Positions 25,501-35,910 of a DNA stretch of 64,000 nt are shown here, piece by piece. A program made the translations under genes and the position numbers. Position 1 is the first letter of the stretch; every line of letters starts with the position of its first letter. The notes beneath the pieces were generated by a model. That model made no database searches and was not told the DNA's origin. It saw only the letters and a list, made by a program, of their open reading frames with translations. The DNA is from Antedon mediterranea (Eukaryota > Echinodermata > Crinoidea > Comatulida > Antedonidae): NCBI RefSeq assembly GCF_964355755.1, contig NC_092676.1, forward strand, positions 15,546,288-15,610,287. Direction: 5' to 3'.

Positions 25501-28500
25501 CATTGTTCTTTTGATTAATTTATGATTAATTATTAAAATGATGTCCTTTAATCGCAAAGATGCACACAAATCACAGATAGTTCTTTAATTATGAATCACA
25601 TGCCCATTTTTTCACTAGTTAATTGCAGACACAGCATTTGAAAACATGTGTACCTTTCCAACAATGTATTATTTGCCAACAAATATTAATCTACTAATTT
25701 AAAAATGGCCAATTTTGAACTTTAATGTGCTGTAGCCTGTTTGTGTGTGACCTCAATCTGAACTGTAGGCATGCAACTGAATACCCTCTAGAGACAACGT
25801 GACTTAAAGGTGGTACAAGTGAAAATTATTCCACAATCAAAGGGCAAGAATCCAAAATTGTTCAACCATAAGCCCTCATAGACTCTCTTTTCCCAGACGT
25901 TTTTTGGGTCCAGCAGCTAGGACCTATAAATTATAGTCGAGTTTGCAAATTAGCAAAACTGTTGGCCTTAGATACTAAAGCTACCGTTATGAAACAGCTT
26001 ATTAATGAATATGTCCTCATGGGTCATAGCTGGCTAGAGCAGCGGCGCAAAAATACATTTTCATTGAAAGAAAGTAGAAATATTTCGAAAGAATTAATCT
26101 TTTAAAATAGAGGTTAGTGTCCGGCAATCTTTTGTAGTACTATAAAACTTATAGCTATATTTTTTCAAATTTGTCTTAAGTATAATTGTATCTCAAATTT
26201 TAATTGACTAATACATATTACAGTTTTAACCCCTTTTCACATCCTTTCGCATTTTTTCTGAATTTGAATATAATCAATAATATGATATGTTGTTGGTTAT
26301 AGTAGAAAATGGTCCCTTTTTCATCATGAGACTTACCATAGAATCACTATTGTGGTTTACATAATAAGGTAACTTGGTTTCTATTTGACATAAATAAAGT
26401 TGTTACAATACAAATAATACAAATACATAATAATTTTAAATTATGCATTTTTCTTCTTACTGTAGATCCATTTTAAGGCTGATTCTCCTTTTTAAATATA
26501 AGTCTGGAATTCAGAAACCAATTGCAGTTAGCCCAGTAAGAAGAGAAGATATCAAAGTAGAATCTGAGACTGATGATACTCATGAGGACACAGATTTAAG
26601 TACAAGATTATCTTCATCATTAAGCAAAGGGGATTTAGAAAAATCCCAACTTGAAGAACTTCCTACAGAAAAAGTATTTAAAGGCAAACGTTATGGTCGC
26701 ACTGTAAGGACTCTTAAATCAGGTAAGATCAGATAAAACGATAAATTATTATTCATCTTTATTTAATTATCTATTTCAGTATATACGTATTGACTGGGCT
26801 GAGGAGCATGGTTAAAAAATATATAAGTTATCAGGAGACTATATGATATAATATGTCATCAGATCACCAAAGGCTATATTTTTAACCATGCTCCAATAAA
26901 AGCCCAGTCAATATTTGTTTCATACACCATACAGTACCACACAAGTTGTAGGCTAGGCCAAAGTAAACAAACAACATGGACTTGGTTGGAATAGGCCTAG
27001 CTATGTTTTGATACAATAAAGGAAACATAATCAAGGCCTTTCATTTGATAAATCGTCGCTTCAAGCAATGCAATAAATTTTCCCAAAGCCTACTTTTATT
27101 TGATTATTCATATTTTAACTGGCTGCTAAATCCATTAAGTCAGCTACAGTACACCTACATGTTAAACCAGCTATTATATATTCAACACCAACCATTGTAT
27201 GATTTGGTCATAGACGTCTTATCATGTGTGTGTGTCTAAGCGAGTGAGTGGCAAACGGTTAAGACAGTGGAACCGTAATTAAGTAGCCATAACATCGGCA
27301 AGGGTTCGAGGCTCACTCACTCCATGGTTCTGGTGGTAGAACGAGTCTTCTTGGATAAGGACTATAAACCATAGGTCCAGTGTACACATCTAGCTCGTGT
27401 GCCCTTTAAAGAACCTAGTACATATTTCGAGACGAGTAGGGGGTTACCCCGGTGTAATCACAGCCACTGATCATAACTGGGCCCTCTGAGAGACCAATCT
27501 TTGACTGAAGAGGTCGCCTAGTATAAATATCTATTTCAATCAGTCTATAGATAAGATTGTTATTGAGGGTTAAACAGTTTACCAAAGGGGTATAATCTTT
27601 AAAAGAAGCACTATCTTTGGTTTACAAATGTAATTTGGATAAGAAGCCCATCTCGAAACGAAGCCCATCTCGAAAAGAAGCCTACCTAAAAGTTCAATTT
27701 TTTTTTAAAGAAGCCCATTGTAGCTGACTTAAAGGATTTAGCAGCCAGTTAAAATATGAATAATCAAATAAAAGTAGGCTTTAGTAAAATTTATTGCATA
27801 GCTAGCCCTATGTATTCTAGCCTACGAAGGTTAACTTGGTCGTATAGATGGAGCTGAGAATTTAGTAAGCTTAGCGACGAATTATCAAATTTAGGTCTTT
27901 TGTTGATATTTGCTTCTTCGCAAGAAAAACTTCGTCACTAGCTACGGTAGGCCTACTCCAACCAAGTATATGTTATTGTTATGCGTTCGCTTTGACCTAG
28001 CATATAGCCGAAATGCGTGGTCTGGTAATTATATAAAACAAATATTTACTGTACTGTAAAAAATATAGCTCTCTGACAGCTAAATTACATATAATTAAAT
28101 TTGTCTTATGTTTTACAGCACCCCCATTGAATCAAAGAACTTGGAAATTACCAAATGACAAAATAGAGATCAGCAAACTTAAAGTTTCATCAGAACCAAC
28201 AGTACTCGGCAAACGACGCATTATTGGTGAAAGCATCCACATCATTAGACCACTTATTCATTGTATCCTTGTATACAGCTAGCCAACTTAAGTCTAGTTC
28301 CTCATTCAAGTGCCGCAACCGAATTTGCAAGAATTACTTTATAAAATTTAAACATCCATCCCATAGATTAAATGAGTTACTTACCGCAAACGGGACATCA
28401 AATAATAGGGAGGTTTCGCAACCTTACGAATACGATAACGAAAACGGATACGTCATACATTTGTGAAACTTTTGAGTCATATTCGTAACTACAAAACGAG

Positions 28501-31500
28501 TATAGTTTTTGATCTATTTTGCACATTTTGCATTTGAATTAGGAATGATTCATGATTATAATATAATTATAGATTTATTGAAAGTAATTTACTAAAGTAA
28601 TTTACTAAAATGCCAGGTAAATTTAGATAAATAACAGTTTTTAAAGACCTCACTCGCTTTGATGTTATGCTAGGCCTAGGCAGCCAAGCACCAAGCAACA
28701 CGTACCTTCGCTTCGCTCAAATTTACCGCAGTCATATTTTGGACACGCCTTAATATTTCGTTGCCATGCGAAACAGATTTTTTTATGGCTTACGAAAACG
28801 AATACGTGTGCGTGACGTATCCGTTTTCGTTATTGTATTCGTAAGATTGCGAAACCTCTCTAATGTCTTTGAAATGTAAACCAGTTTACACTTCTTAGAA
28901 TCCATACTGAGTGAGCAAAAAAAATATCACCAACTATGGAATCTTCAAAGGATGTTTCCCTTGGAGAATCTGCCCTGGTTTCTTATTTTTGTACAGTTGC
29001 AATAAAGAAGAACATGATATAATTTCTGTATTTAAGCTTGTTTCCCACTAGGAGGACACACCTAAAGGACTTAAGTGCAACACCAAGTAATTTGCATTCT
29101 TCCGTTGGACCCTATTGGGAGCCAAGCTTTAGTATAAACTACTGACTTAAATATTGTAATTGGTATGCCAAAACAATAGTTAATTTCAGAAATAACAGTA
29201 AAGTATTCAATTACAACTATAAACTATTATTATTTACTTAACGTAATAATTGTAGTATCATCCACGTTTTGTTTTGGTATGAATTCCTGGACACCTTGGC
29301 TAATGTCATTGGGCTTGGATTTATCAAGGTATGTACAGTATTTTATTTATTTTTTATTTTATGTCTTTAGGCAATGTGGCCAAGGATTAATCGCTGTCCT
29401 ATCAAATAGGTGGTAATCCCCCTGATACAGGGGCTATATTGTGAACAAGTTCACTGGGGTAACCCCCTACTCTTCTCGAATATTTACCAGGGTTCTTTAA
29501 AGTGCACACAGGTTATAACTGTGTACACTGGACCTATGGTTTATAGTCCTTATTTATCAAGAAGACTTGTACACTAGAACTAGGAGCGAGTTGGCCTCGA
29601 ACCCTTGCCGATGATGTTGGATCTTTAGGTACAGTCAATATCATCGTACTCGAGAATTTATACGATTTACGATCCTCGCAGCAGTAGTCATGTTATACAG
29701 TTTCAACCAATCACGTTCACCTATTTACATAGGCTATAACTATATACTGATACAGTTAAAAAATAATATTTAGTAAATAAATTAGTTTATAGAGTGAAGA
29801 TAATGTATTATTATTCCCGTAGTTTACATTTTATTGGTGAAACTGATGATTTGAACACAGAAGAAAAGTCTGAGGTGAGAAGACGAACAACGATGTTACT
29901 CCTTTACCTACTCAGATCACCATTCTTTGACAAGTACTCCAAGTAAGTACAGATTACTTTTCATTTGGCCTTATCATAGGCAGATCCATCACATGTGCAA
30001 CAGGTAAATTCTGAGGGGGAAAATTATTAGACCTACTAATATTGTAAAATATATTTTATCAAAGTCATTTTTAGTAACCATATTTAATATTACGGTAAAA
30101 CGTCTAATTCACAAACGCATTTTCATTGCGGATCACAAGTAGGAGAGCCATCTCGATAGTGCTTTGCACTCATGGCAATCCCCAGGGTGCTGCACCGCTG
30201 TCTTGTATGTATTTTTGTGCCTGAAAATTGAATAAAATAAATAAATGTCGATATCTGGGCTGTATACAAGTTACAGGGACCAAAATATGTAGTTACATGT
30301 CATGGTAACTACAGTTACGGTTAGTCCCTTTATAACAATCCAGTATTCTTGAGTGATAGGTACGCACTTGTCTGGCGAATCATTTAACATTATACAGTAA
30401 CTCTATAATCACCCAGCTCACGCATCCAGGGACTAAAATGCATAGTTATGAGGCGGTCACCCTCCCTTTGTGAGAATCGAGAATTCATTCGCAACTATAC
30501 ACTGTCCCTTTTGTTGGGTTGTTTATGTTATGTTTCGTACACGTTAAAGACACTAACAACAGTACACAGGTATAATAGACACGACTCAGTCAGGTGTGGA
30601 TTCCAAGTGAACGAGGCATTTATTAACAACAGCCTATTATACTATTCTACCAATAATATCAATGCGCGTAGACCAATCACCCATGTCTTAATACACGACA
30701 TTTCTCCCTTTTTAATTTGGAAACTTATTTTCACATTTTATATATTTTTTTTTTACAGATTTTCAATACATTTTATTAAAATTAACAATACACCAAAATC
30801 TTAACACAGAGCTTATACGCTGAATAGTCGAATGGATCAATGAACGTTAGTTATCAAATATGTACAACCAAACATAATACTACAGTAACTACTGCAAAGA
30901 TGACTGTCTATAGAGTTATGTTTTAAAATGACTACAAAGCAAATTCAATCATGCTGCTATACAGACAATACTATAAAACATTATCATTCAATAATGAAAC
31001 CGATCTGGCGCTTTGCACACTCTGGTTGACCTTCTTAACACACTTGGTTTAGTAGCAACATTACTTTTAACATTATCATTTATACAATTTTCTTTAGTCT
31101 GTTCAATAGCATCATTACTTTTAACATTATCATTTATACAATTTTCTTTAATCTTTCTACTCAAAATTTCTTCTACTCTCTTATCTACATATTCCGTATC
31201 CATATCCTCCCCTTCTTTATTTTCAAAATCTACATTTACACCTCTATCTTTAATTTGATCAACATGTCTTTTCCAAACCATTTTGTTTCCAACATCAATT
31301 TTATAGTTTAAAGGACCTTCCTGGTTTACAACAACACCAGGGACCCACTTAGTTTGTCCTATATAATTTCGCACATAAACCAAATCGTTTGTTTCGTATA
31401 AACGCAACTTTCGATCTCGCTTATGCATGGCTTTGTGTAAATTATTTCTCACAGAATCATTAATATTGGGTCGAAGGATATCTAATCTAGTTCTTATAGA

Positions 31501-34500
31501 ACGGTTCATAAACAACTTTGCAGGCGTCTCTTTAGTCAATGAGTGTTCAGCATTTCTATAAGAAAGCAAAAACCTGTCTAATTTAGTTTGCGGATCACCT
31601 GAATCATTTCGAGCAGCCCTTAATCCTTGTTTTAACGATTGAACAAAACGCTCTGCTTGTCCATTCGTACTAGGATGATAAGGTGCAGATAATTTGTGAC
31701 TAATACCATTCATAGCCATAAAACTCTTAAATTCCCCAGACGTAAACTGTGGACCATTATCAGACACTAGAACTTGGGGCAAACCATGTGAAGTCGTAGA
31801 TTGCATAATAAAAACTTCGGGCCACTTTGAAAAAGCATCGACCACAATCAGATATGTAAGACCCTCAAAAGGACCCGCGAAATCTACATGTACCCGTTCC
31901 CCAGGGTTAGAAACAGGTAACCAAGGATGCATAGGCGCAATGGTAGGATTATTTTGTATACGCTGACATAAGTCGCACTTTTTTGCAGTTTCCTCAATTT
32001 GCGCATCTAACAACGGCCACCAGAAATGAGAACGCGCTAACCCTTTCATTTTGACCACCCCAATATGGCCTACATGCAATTCCTCTAAAACCTGTTGTCG
32101 CAATTTTGGTGGAATTATTACCCGGACACCCCATAACAAACAACCCCCTTCAATAGTCAGTTCGTTTCGTCTGTTAAAGTAAGGTTTCAAACTCTCATCG
32201 CTTTGGGGCCAACTTCCATCCATAAGATAACGCATTACTCTAGATAATATTACATCTTTACGGGTATTATTTCTTATTTCGGCGCTAGTTACCGGAAGAA
32301 TCTTACTAGAACCAATATGCGCAACCGAAATTTTGCTATGACGTGGGAGACCCTCAACCGGTAATGAAGCATCCGTAGCTACTGTTAAAGGTAAATTTGG
32401 ATCATAGTGAACCAAAAACCCAGAATGTCTTAGCATTTCCTTAGATTTCACCCATGCATTTCTAGCTAATTCTGTCCATTTAAATTCTCTACCCTTTTCT
32501 AACATACTAGTTAAAGGTGCTAATATTGTGGCTAATCGAGGTACAAATGAACGGTAATAATTCACCATTCCCAGATACGATCTTAAAGTAGTAATGTCCG
32601 AAGGCAACGGCATTTGCAAAATATGATCAATTTTGTCTATGGATTTATGAACACCATGTTTATCAACACAATGTCCCAAATATTCAACAGACTGCTTCAT
32701 AAATTCGCACTTTCCCCGTTTTAGTCTCAAGCCATAATCTTGCAAACGAACAAGGACCCTCTCTAAATTACCAAGGTGCTCTTGATCGTCTTTCCCTGTG
32801 ACCAAGATATCATCAAGGTACACTTGTACACCCGGGAGATCCTTTAAGATAACATTCATTGCGTTTTGCCAAATTGCTGGCGCGGACGTTATGCCAAAAA
32901 CCAATCGATTTTGCTGAAACAAGCCCTTTTCAGTAATAATTGTGAGTACCTTTTTAGACTCATCGGACAACTCCATCTGATTGTAGGCTTGTGCCAGATC
33001 TAATTTGGTAAAGGTTTCACCACCCGCAAGGTTAGACAAAATGTCGTCAACGTTAATGTTAGGTGGAGCAACAGATTGTAGCACTGGATTGATTGTGGGC
33101 TTATAATTTCCACATAATCTAACGGACCCATCTTTTTTCCGAACGGTTACTATACCACTGGCCCACTGACTATGCGTCACTGGTGTCAGAACCCCAATGT
33201 TGACCAATCTATCTAACTCAGTATCAACATCAGACCTTAAGGCATAAGGAACCCGGTACGCTTTACTAATCATTGGCTTGGCATCTCCCTTAAGTAAAAC
33301 ATCAGCTTTAATATGCTTTAAAAGACCCAGTTCCTCTTTAAACAGACCCTCATGCTTATCCAAGAGTTGTTTAAGAGCATCCCTACATTCCAATTTATTA
33401 ACATAATTATTATGAAAACATTCTTGCCAATTTAACTTGATAACATTTAACCAGTCTCGCCCTAAAAGAGAATGCTTAGTATTAGCAACAACATACATGA
33501 ATAAATAATGACATTGTGATTCATATACCACTTTAACACTGATTTTACCAAGGGGTTTTACAATCTCCCCCGTAAAACTAGTAAATGTCCGAGAACTCCC
33601 TTGCAAACGTTTATACTTAAAATGTTCTTTATAAGTCTGTTCAGATATCAAAGTTACTGCAGAACCAGTGTCCAATTCAAACTGAAAGTTTCGGTCATCC
33701 ACATTCATATTAACACAAATAGCATCTGATGATTTAGTTGTCGTAAAAATAGGCAAAGGTAATGCAGTTTCAATATCACTATCATCCATCCCGCTATCAA
33801 TATTTAACGCACGTACACCTTGTGACCTTTTGTAGCACACGCGACTGATATGTCCAACTTTTTGACACACATTACACTTCTTGTCTTTAAACCAACAATT
33901 TTGTTGATCATGTGATTTTCTTCCACACCGGTTACACATCTTGAGTTCTTTATTCCGCTTTTTATGTTTACCGTTATCACTTTTATACATATTCCTACGC
34001 TCACCCTTCCCTGTTTACCACCACTAGAGTATGTACCAATTTTATGAACCTCTATATTTATAGCAGACTCTCTCAGATACTTGGATTCATCCTTAGCACT
34101 TTCTCTCGCTAAAGCAACTTCTACTGCTTCATTAAAACTCAACGCAGTCACACCCGCCTTTTCCATTAATTTTAATGACGTATTTTGGTCCCTCATCCCG
34201 CTTATGAATCTATCACGTAGTTGCTCGTCCAGCTTCTCGCCAAACTTGCAATTCAAACTTAAATGTTTTAAAGCAACTATGTATTCAGAAGTCTTTTCAT
34301 CGGGACGTTGATTACGCTGAATAAACTTATGTCTTTCGCCGATGGTAATTATCGGCTTAGTAAAATGTAAGTGTAGACTTTAATTCATCATATGGAATAT
34401 CTTTTGGTGCCTTTGGGCTAACCAAATCCCTCAAAATACCGTAGTACTTACGACCTATTGCGTTCAGGAAAATGGCTGCTACCCTAGCTCCCACATTACC

Positions 34501-35910
34501 ACGTGCATCAGCATCCGGCTCTCCATGTCTCCATCCGGCTCTCCCATCCTCGTCGCCAAATGTTATGTTTCGTACACGTTAAAGACACTAACAACAGTAC
34601 ACAGGTATAATAGACACGACTCAGTCAGGTGTGGATTCCAAGTGAACGAGGCATTTATTAACAACAGCCTATTATACTATTCTACCAATAATATCAATGC
34701 GCGTAGACCAATCACCCATGTCTTAATACACGACAGTTTACATCTCCAACGCCTTGATGAAGCCTTGAAGTGATTTGCGATTTGTTATTATTTATGTATA
34801 CCTCTCTTGGCCCGTGGGGTATGTTTGACTATGTTCGCGGAAACCGAGAATCCGGTGGAAAGTACAGCTTTTTATTCACTACAGTACTGTATCCTCTTTG
34901 AATAATATTGTCATCTTTCTTGTACTATTTGTCCATACACTTTTATGTTAGGATCTGCCTACTATATTTAAATTATTAAATACTGTATATCCTCTGGTAT
35001 AATCCCACCCCCCTAGGACACGAAATTGGGCCCACTTTGGGGAGGAGGGTGGAACTATACCCGGGGAAACCCTGGTTCAGGAAAAAAATTATTACCGGTA
35101 GTAAGAATTTCTTGTAAAAACTCATCTGAATCTGAAAGAGGCCTACAATCAATCCAGATCAAAAGTCAATACTGGGACTACACCTGGGGATATGCCTGTT
35201 TCTGAAATCAGATATAAAGTAGGCGGTGGGATTAAACCTAAAGTGGGATTATACCCGAGGATATACTGTACGGTAAATCTAGTTTGGAAATTTATGATTG
35301 ATTATTTTTTTTATTCAGAATAAAGATCTTACAAAGTTTGAAGGGCTTTTCAAAGCGGTTTCCAGCCTCCAGCCTGATTCTTAGTATGTATTTTCTGATT
35401 GTAATTTGTAGATACTGTAGTAATAGATAACCATTCCTTAGCTTGTGGTAATGTATTTAATACATGGAATATTATACAAATAAGTATTCATAGAAAAAGA
35501 AAATGTAGAATTCAGAAAAAAGAAAAATTGGGAACATTTAGCAGCACCAGGATTTGTAATAAATGATTTTGATCTTTTAGTTTTACATAATGGTAAACAA
35601 AATTAATTTACTTTGTCTAAACCTTTGTCTATACTATCAAACTTTATGTGACAAAGAAATGTGCCACACTAATCTAGAAGCCTAGGCACAAAGGAATTGA
35701 GATGCATTAAAATCTATTAAATAAGAGTGTAAAGAATTGAGTTACTGGGTTTGTGCTGGCAGTTTATACAATTAGTTATTGTGTGATTATGTATTGAGGG
35801 TATATTACAACAATCTCATTTTTATTTATTTTTTTTGCAACTCTATAGACCCATTGATGGAGTACCTTCCAATTTGGCAGAAGATCTATTTCTACAACTG
35901 GGCAGTGTAA
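19520..35910 (+). CDS. PEX16: PEX16, peroxisomal membrane biogenesis protein (10 coding exons)
   Basis: PEX16 is an integral peroxisomal/ER membrane protein that acts as the docking site for PEX3 and so drives insertion of peroxisomal membrane proteins. Coding exons by my reading: 19520-19673, 22367-22402, 24552-24631, 25303-25436, 26466-26722, 28119-28262, 29256-29328, 29823-29942, 35319-35383 and 35849-35910. Phases agree throughout, giving 1,125 nt (374 aa; vertebrate PEX16 is about 336-346 aa). Hallmarks are the N-terminal [19 protein letters not shown], the [17 protein letters not shown] helix in exons 2-3, [21 protein letters not shown]-type sequence across exons 6-7 (hydrophobic, membrane-associated), [20 protein letters not shown] in exon 8, and the conserved C-terminus [17 protein letters not shown]. 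All introns are GT-AG; the exon 6 donor (GTATCC) is weak and chosen for phase and alignment. Extra length lies in an acidic/serine-rich segment in exon 5. The introns host many transposons. Confidence 0.93.
19928..20165. repeat. Array of ~14 TTGCGCAA palindromes
   Basis: The self-complementary octamer TTGCGCAA recurs about 14 times in roughly 240 bp, mostly in the larger palindrome TTGCGCAATTTGAAATTGCGC or close variants. A further seven copies lie at 20555-20720. ATTGCGCAAT is the established C/EBP-family bZIP consensus, so the array could be a dense binding platform. It could equally be a structural by-product of palindrome expansion. Confidence 0.92.
20599..20719. repeat. Perfect 121-bp palindrome
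   Basis: Pairing base by base outward from the central G at 20659, all 60 positions on each side are complementary. The first mismatch is 20598/20720. The arms contain TTGCGCAA four times per palindrome half-pair set and an ACACATGT core. With no spacer this would extrude as a cruciform or snap back as a hairpin when single-stranded. Confidence 0.97.
20731..21543. mobile_element. TIR element with ~145-bp inverted arms
   Basis: The left arm (20731-20876) and right arm (21399-21543) are near-perfect reverse complements. Each contains a GGTACCGTA word, the CRE palindrome TGACGTCA (20834-20841 and 21433-21440) and a TACGTGTGTGACG-type stretch. The ~520-bp interior has no convincing reading frame. 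It is a foldback or non-autonomous DNA transposon nested in family B copy 1, within PEX16 intron 1. Confidence 0.88.
22439..22761. mobile_element. MITE with AGATGTATTGTCCC ends
   Basis: The terminal inverted repeats AGATGTATTGTCCC / GGGACAATACATCT are flanked by TTAA on both sides. The interior is very AT-rich with no coding capacity. A ~20-bp imperfect direct repeat (AAAGTGTTAGAATATTTAAAG, and the same minus one T) sits immediately outside both ends. It lies in PEX16 intron 2, starting about 35 bp after exon 2. Confidence 0.85.
22981..24419. mobile_element. Putative TIR element, PEX16 intron 2
   Basis: The 15-bp inverted ends TAGGTTATATGCATT / AATGCATATAACCTA bound about 1.4 kb. The left end continues into a short local hairpin (ATGCATTATCATGCAT). 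The interior is unusually CpG-containing (GCGTACGCGCGC-type words at 23200-23600) compared with surrounding intron. I see no transposase. The pairing of these two ends is my inference. Confidence 0.45.
24020..24115 (+). mobile_element. tRNA-like SINE head
   Basis: An A-box-like TGGCTCGATGGTC is followed about 45 bp later by a B-box-like GAGATCGAGTCTC, then by sequence ending in a T-run. The fold is not a convincing complete tRNA cloverleaf, so a tRNA-derived SINE fragment or tRNA pseudogene is more likely than a working tRNA gene. Confidence 0.4.
25450..26060 (+). mobile_element. MITE-like dispersed repeat, family A copy 2 (diverged)
   Basis: The left end (AAATATTTCTTACAAAAAACGC near 25457) and right part (TTTTCCCAGACGTTTTTTGG, CTATAAATTATAGTCGAGTTTGC, GGCTAGAGCAGCGGCGC) match family A at 12040-12425. 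The middle is expanded and unrelated. It lies within PEX16 intron 4. Confidence 0.65.
26789..26912. mobile_element. Small 124-bp MITE
   Basis: The inverted ends ATTGACTGGGCT...GGAGCATGGTTAAAAA and TTTTTAACCATGCTCC...AGCCCAGTCAAT enclose about 60 bp. It lies within PEX16 intron 5. Confidence 0.85.
26949..28015. mobile_element. Large foldback element, PEX16 intron 5
   Basis: The left arm (about 26949-27150) and right arm (about 27720-28015) are inverted copies. Their inner ~85 bp are closely matched (AATCAAATAAAAGTAGGCTT is in the right arm, its complement in the left) and their outer parts are diverged but collinear. The loop holds a tRNA-derived SINE (27235-27545) and a stretch of repeated GAAGCCCATCTCGAAA words (27600-27720). 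Confidence 0.75.
27235..27545 (+). mobile_element. tRNA-derived SINE, copy 1
   Basis: The head carries a GAGTGGCAAACGGTTAAGAC segment (A-box region) and GGTTCGAGGCTC (B-box consensus GGTTCGANNCC). It is followed by a ~200-bp body with GGACTATAAACCATAGGTCC and CTTTAAAGAACC. Reverse-orientation relatives lie at 29385-29645 and 44567-44725. The three copies share the B-box region and the body, so this is a genuine dispersed family. No target duplication was identified. Confidence 0.8.
28406..28862. mobile_element. MITE with ~50-bp TIRs, PEX16 intron 6
   Basis: The left arm GGGAGGTTTCGCAA... and right arm ...TTGCGAAACCTCTC are inverted over about 50 bp, including the shared inner word AACGAAAACGGATACGTCA. 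Total length is 457 bp. The interior is non-coding. It starts only about 140 bp after exon 6. Confidence 0.88.
29033..29131. mobile_element. ~100-bp MITE, family C copy 1
   Basis: The ends TAAGCTTGTTTCCCAC and GGGAGCCAAGCTTTA are inverted. The same terminal sequence occurs on the element at 48163-48292, defining a small family. It lies in PEX16 intron 6. Confidence 0.7.
29385..29645 (-). mobile_element. tRNA-derived SINE, copy 2 (reverse)
   Basis: Reverse complement relative of 27235-27545. The B-box complement GCCTCGAACCCTTGCCGATG and the body words GGTTCTTTAAAGTGCAC and TGGACCTATGGTTTATAGTCC are visible. The A-box end is degraded. It lies in PEX16 intron 7. Confidence 0.8.
30115..30242 (+). 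mobile_element. Possible LINE/SINE 3' end
   Basis: The segment ends in GAATAAAATAAATAAATG after a GC-richer stretch, which is typical of a retroposed 3' end. No coding sequence or family was recognised. A comparable AATAAATAAAATAAAC tail occurs near 38165. Confidence 0.3.
30526..30700 (-). repeat. 3' LTR of the gypsy element
   Basis: 175 bp, TG...CA. In element orientation it contains an AATAAA within TTAATAAATGCC that could serve as its polyadenylation signal. By eye it is identical to the other LTR. Confidence 0.97.
30701..30713 (-). other. Polypurine tract
   Basis: AAAAAGGGAGAAA on the minus strand directly adjoins the 3' LTR, as required for plus-strand priming. Confidence 0.85.
30988..33990 (-). 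pseudogene. Gypsy gag(NC)-pol frame with in-frame deletions
   Basis: The uninterrupted 1,000-residue frame starts in the nucleocapsid. It has two CCHC zinc knuckles (C19-C22-H27-C32; C39-C42-H47-C52), an aspartic protease DTGS at 107-110, a reverse transcriptase with YLDDILVTG at 391-399, an integrase HHCC finger (H639/H642, C672, C675) and a DDE core (D703, D744, E780; the last pair with 35 intervening residues). The RNase H region is missing. The frame keeps its start (VATDAS, about 537-542) and jumps within a few residues to what looks like the post-RNase H spacer. Integrase D703 to D744 is 40 residues apart, shorter than usual, with a gap near 733-736. The enzyme set is therefore defective although the frame stays open. 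The true N-terminus probably lies in gag, in another frame. Confidence 0.9.
33804..34480 (-). pseudogene. Gypsy gag remnant, 5'-deleted and frameshifted
   Basis: Gag-like capsid sequence is readable in pieces. One piece (34256 down to about 34010) includes [15 protein letters not shown] and [18 protein letters not shown]. An upstream piece in a different frame (about 34480-34375) includes [18 protein letters not shown]. The switch near 34370 is an apparent single-base-type break. A second change of frame near 34000 separates capsid from the zinc knuckles. Very little space remains between the primer-binding site and the capsid part, so the N-terminal gag segment is also missing. Confidence 0.75.
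34541..34558 (-). other. Primer-binding site
   Basis: On the minus strand TGGCGACGAGGATGGGAG starts 2 nt inside the 5' LTR. The TGG start pairs with a tRNA CCA end. I did not identify the tRNA. Confidence 0.8.
34561..34735 (-). repeat. 5' LTR of the gypsy element
   Basis: 175-bp partner of 30526-30700, followed in element orientation by TT and the tRNA-type primer-binding site. Confidence 0.97.

Larger units (their letters stand above)
30526..34735 (-). mobile_element. Ty3/gypsy LTR retrotransposon, internally deleted, inserted antisense in PEX16 intron 8
   Basis: The two 175-bp LTRs (30526-30700 and 34561-34735) begin TG and end CA and appear identical. They are flanked by the 5-bp duplication GTTTA (30521-30525 and 34736-34740). 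Read on the minus strand, a primer-binding site (TGGCGACGAGGATGGG, 34541-34558) lies 2 nt inside the 5' LTR, and a polypurine tract AAAAAGGGAGAAA (30701-30713) abuts the 3' LTR. The interior has a gag remnant and a 1,000-codon pol frame in Gypsy order (protease, RT, integrase), resembling the Mag-like/K02A2.6-like group. Identical LTRs imply recent insertion. The interior shows several deletions and frame breaks, so the copy is presumably non-autonomous. Confidence 0.97.

Noticed and set aside
28224-28466. 80-codon plus frame
   Set aside because: It runs through PEX16 exon 6 in the wrong frame and into the MITE at 28406.
31013-31258. Plus-strand frame inside the gypsy element
   Set aside because: Antisense shadow of the pol C-terminal region.
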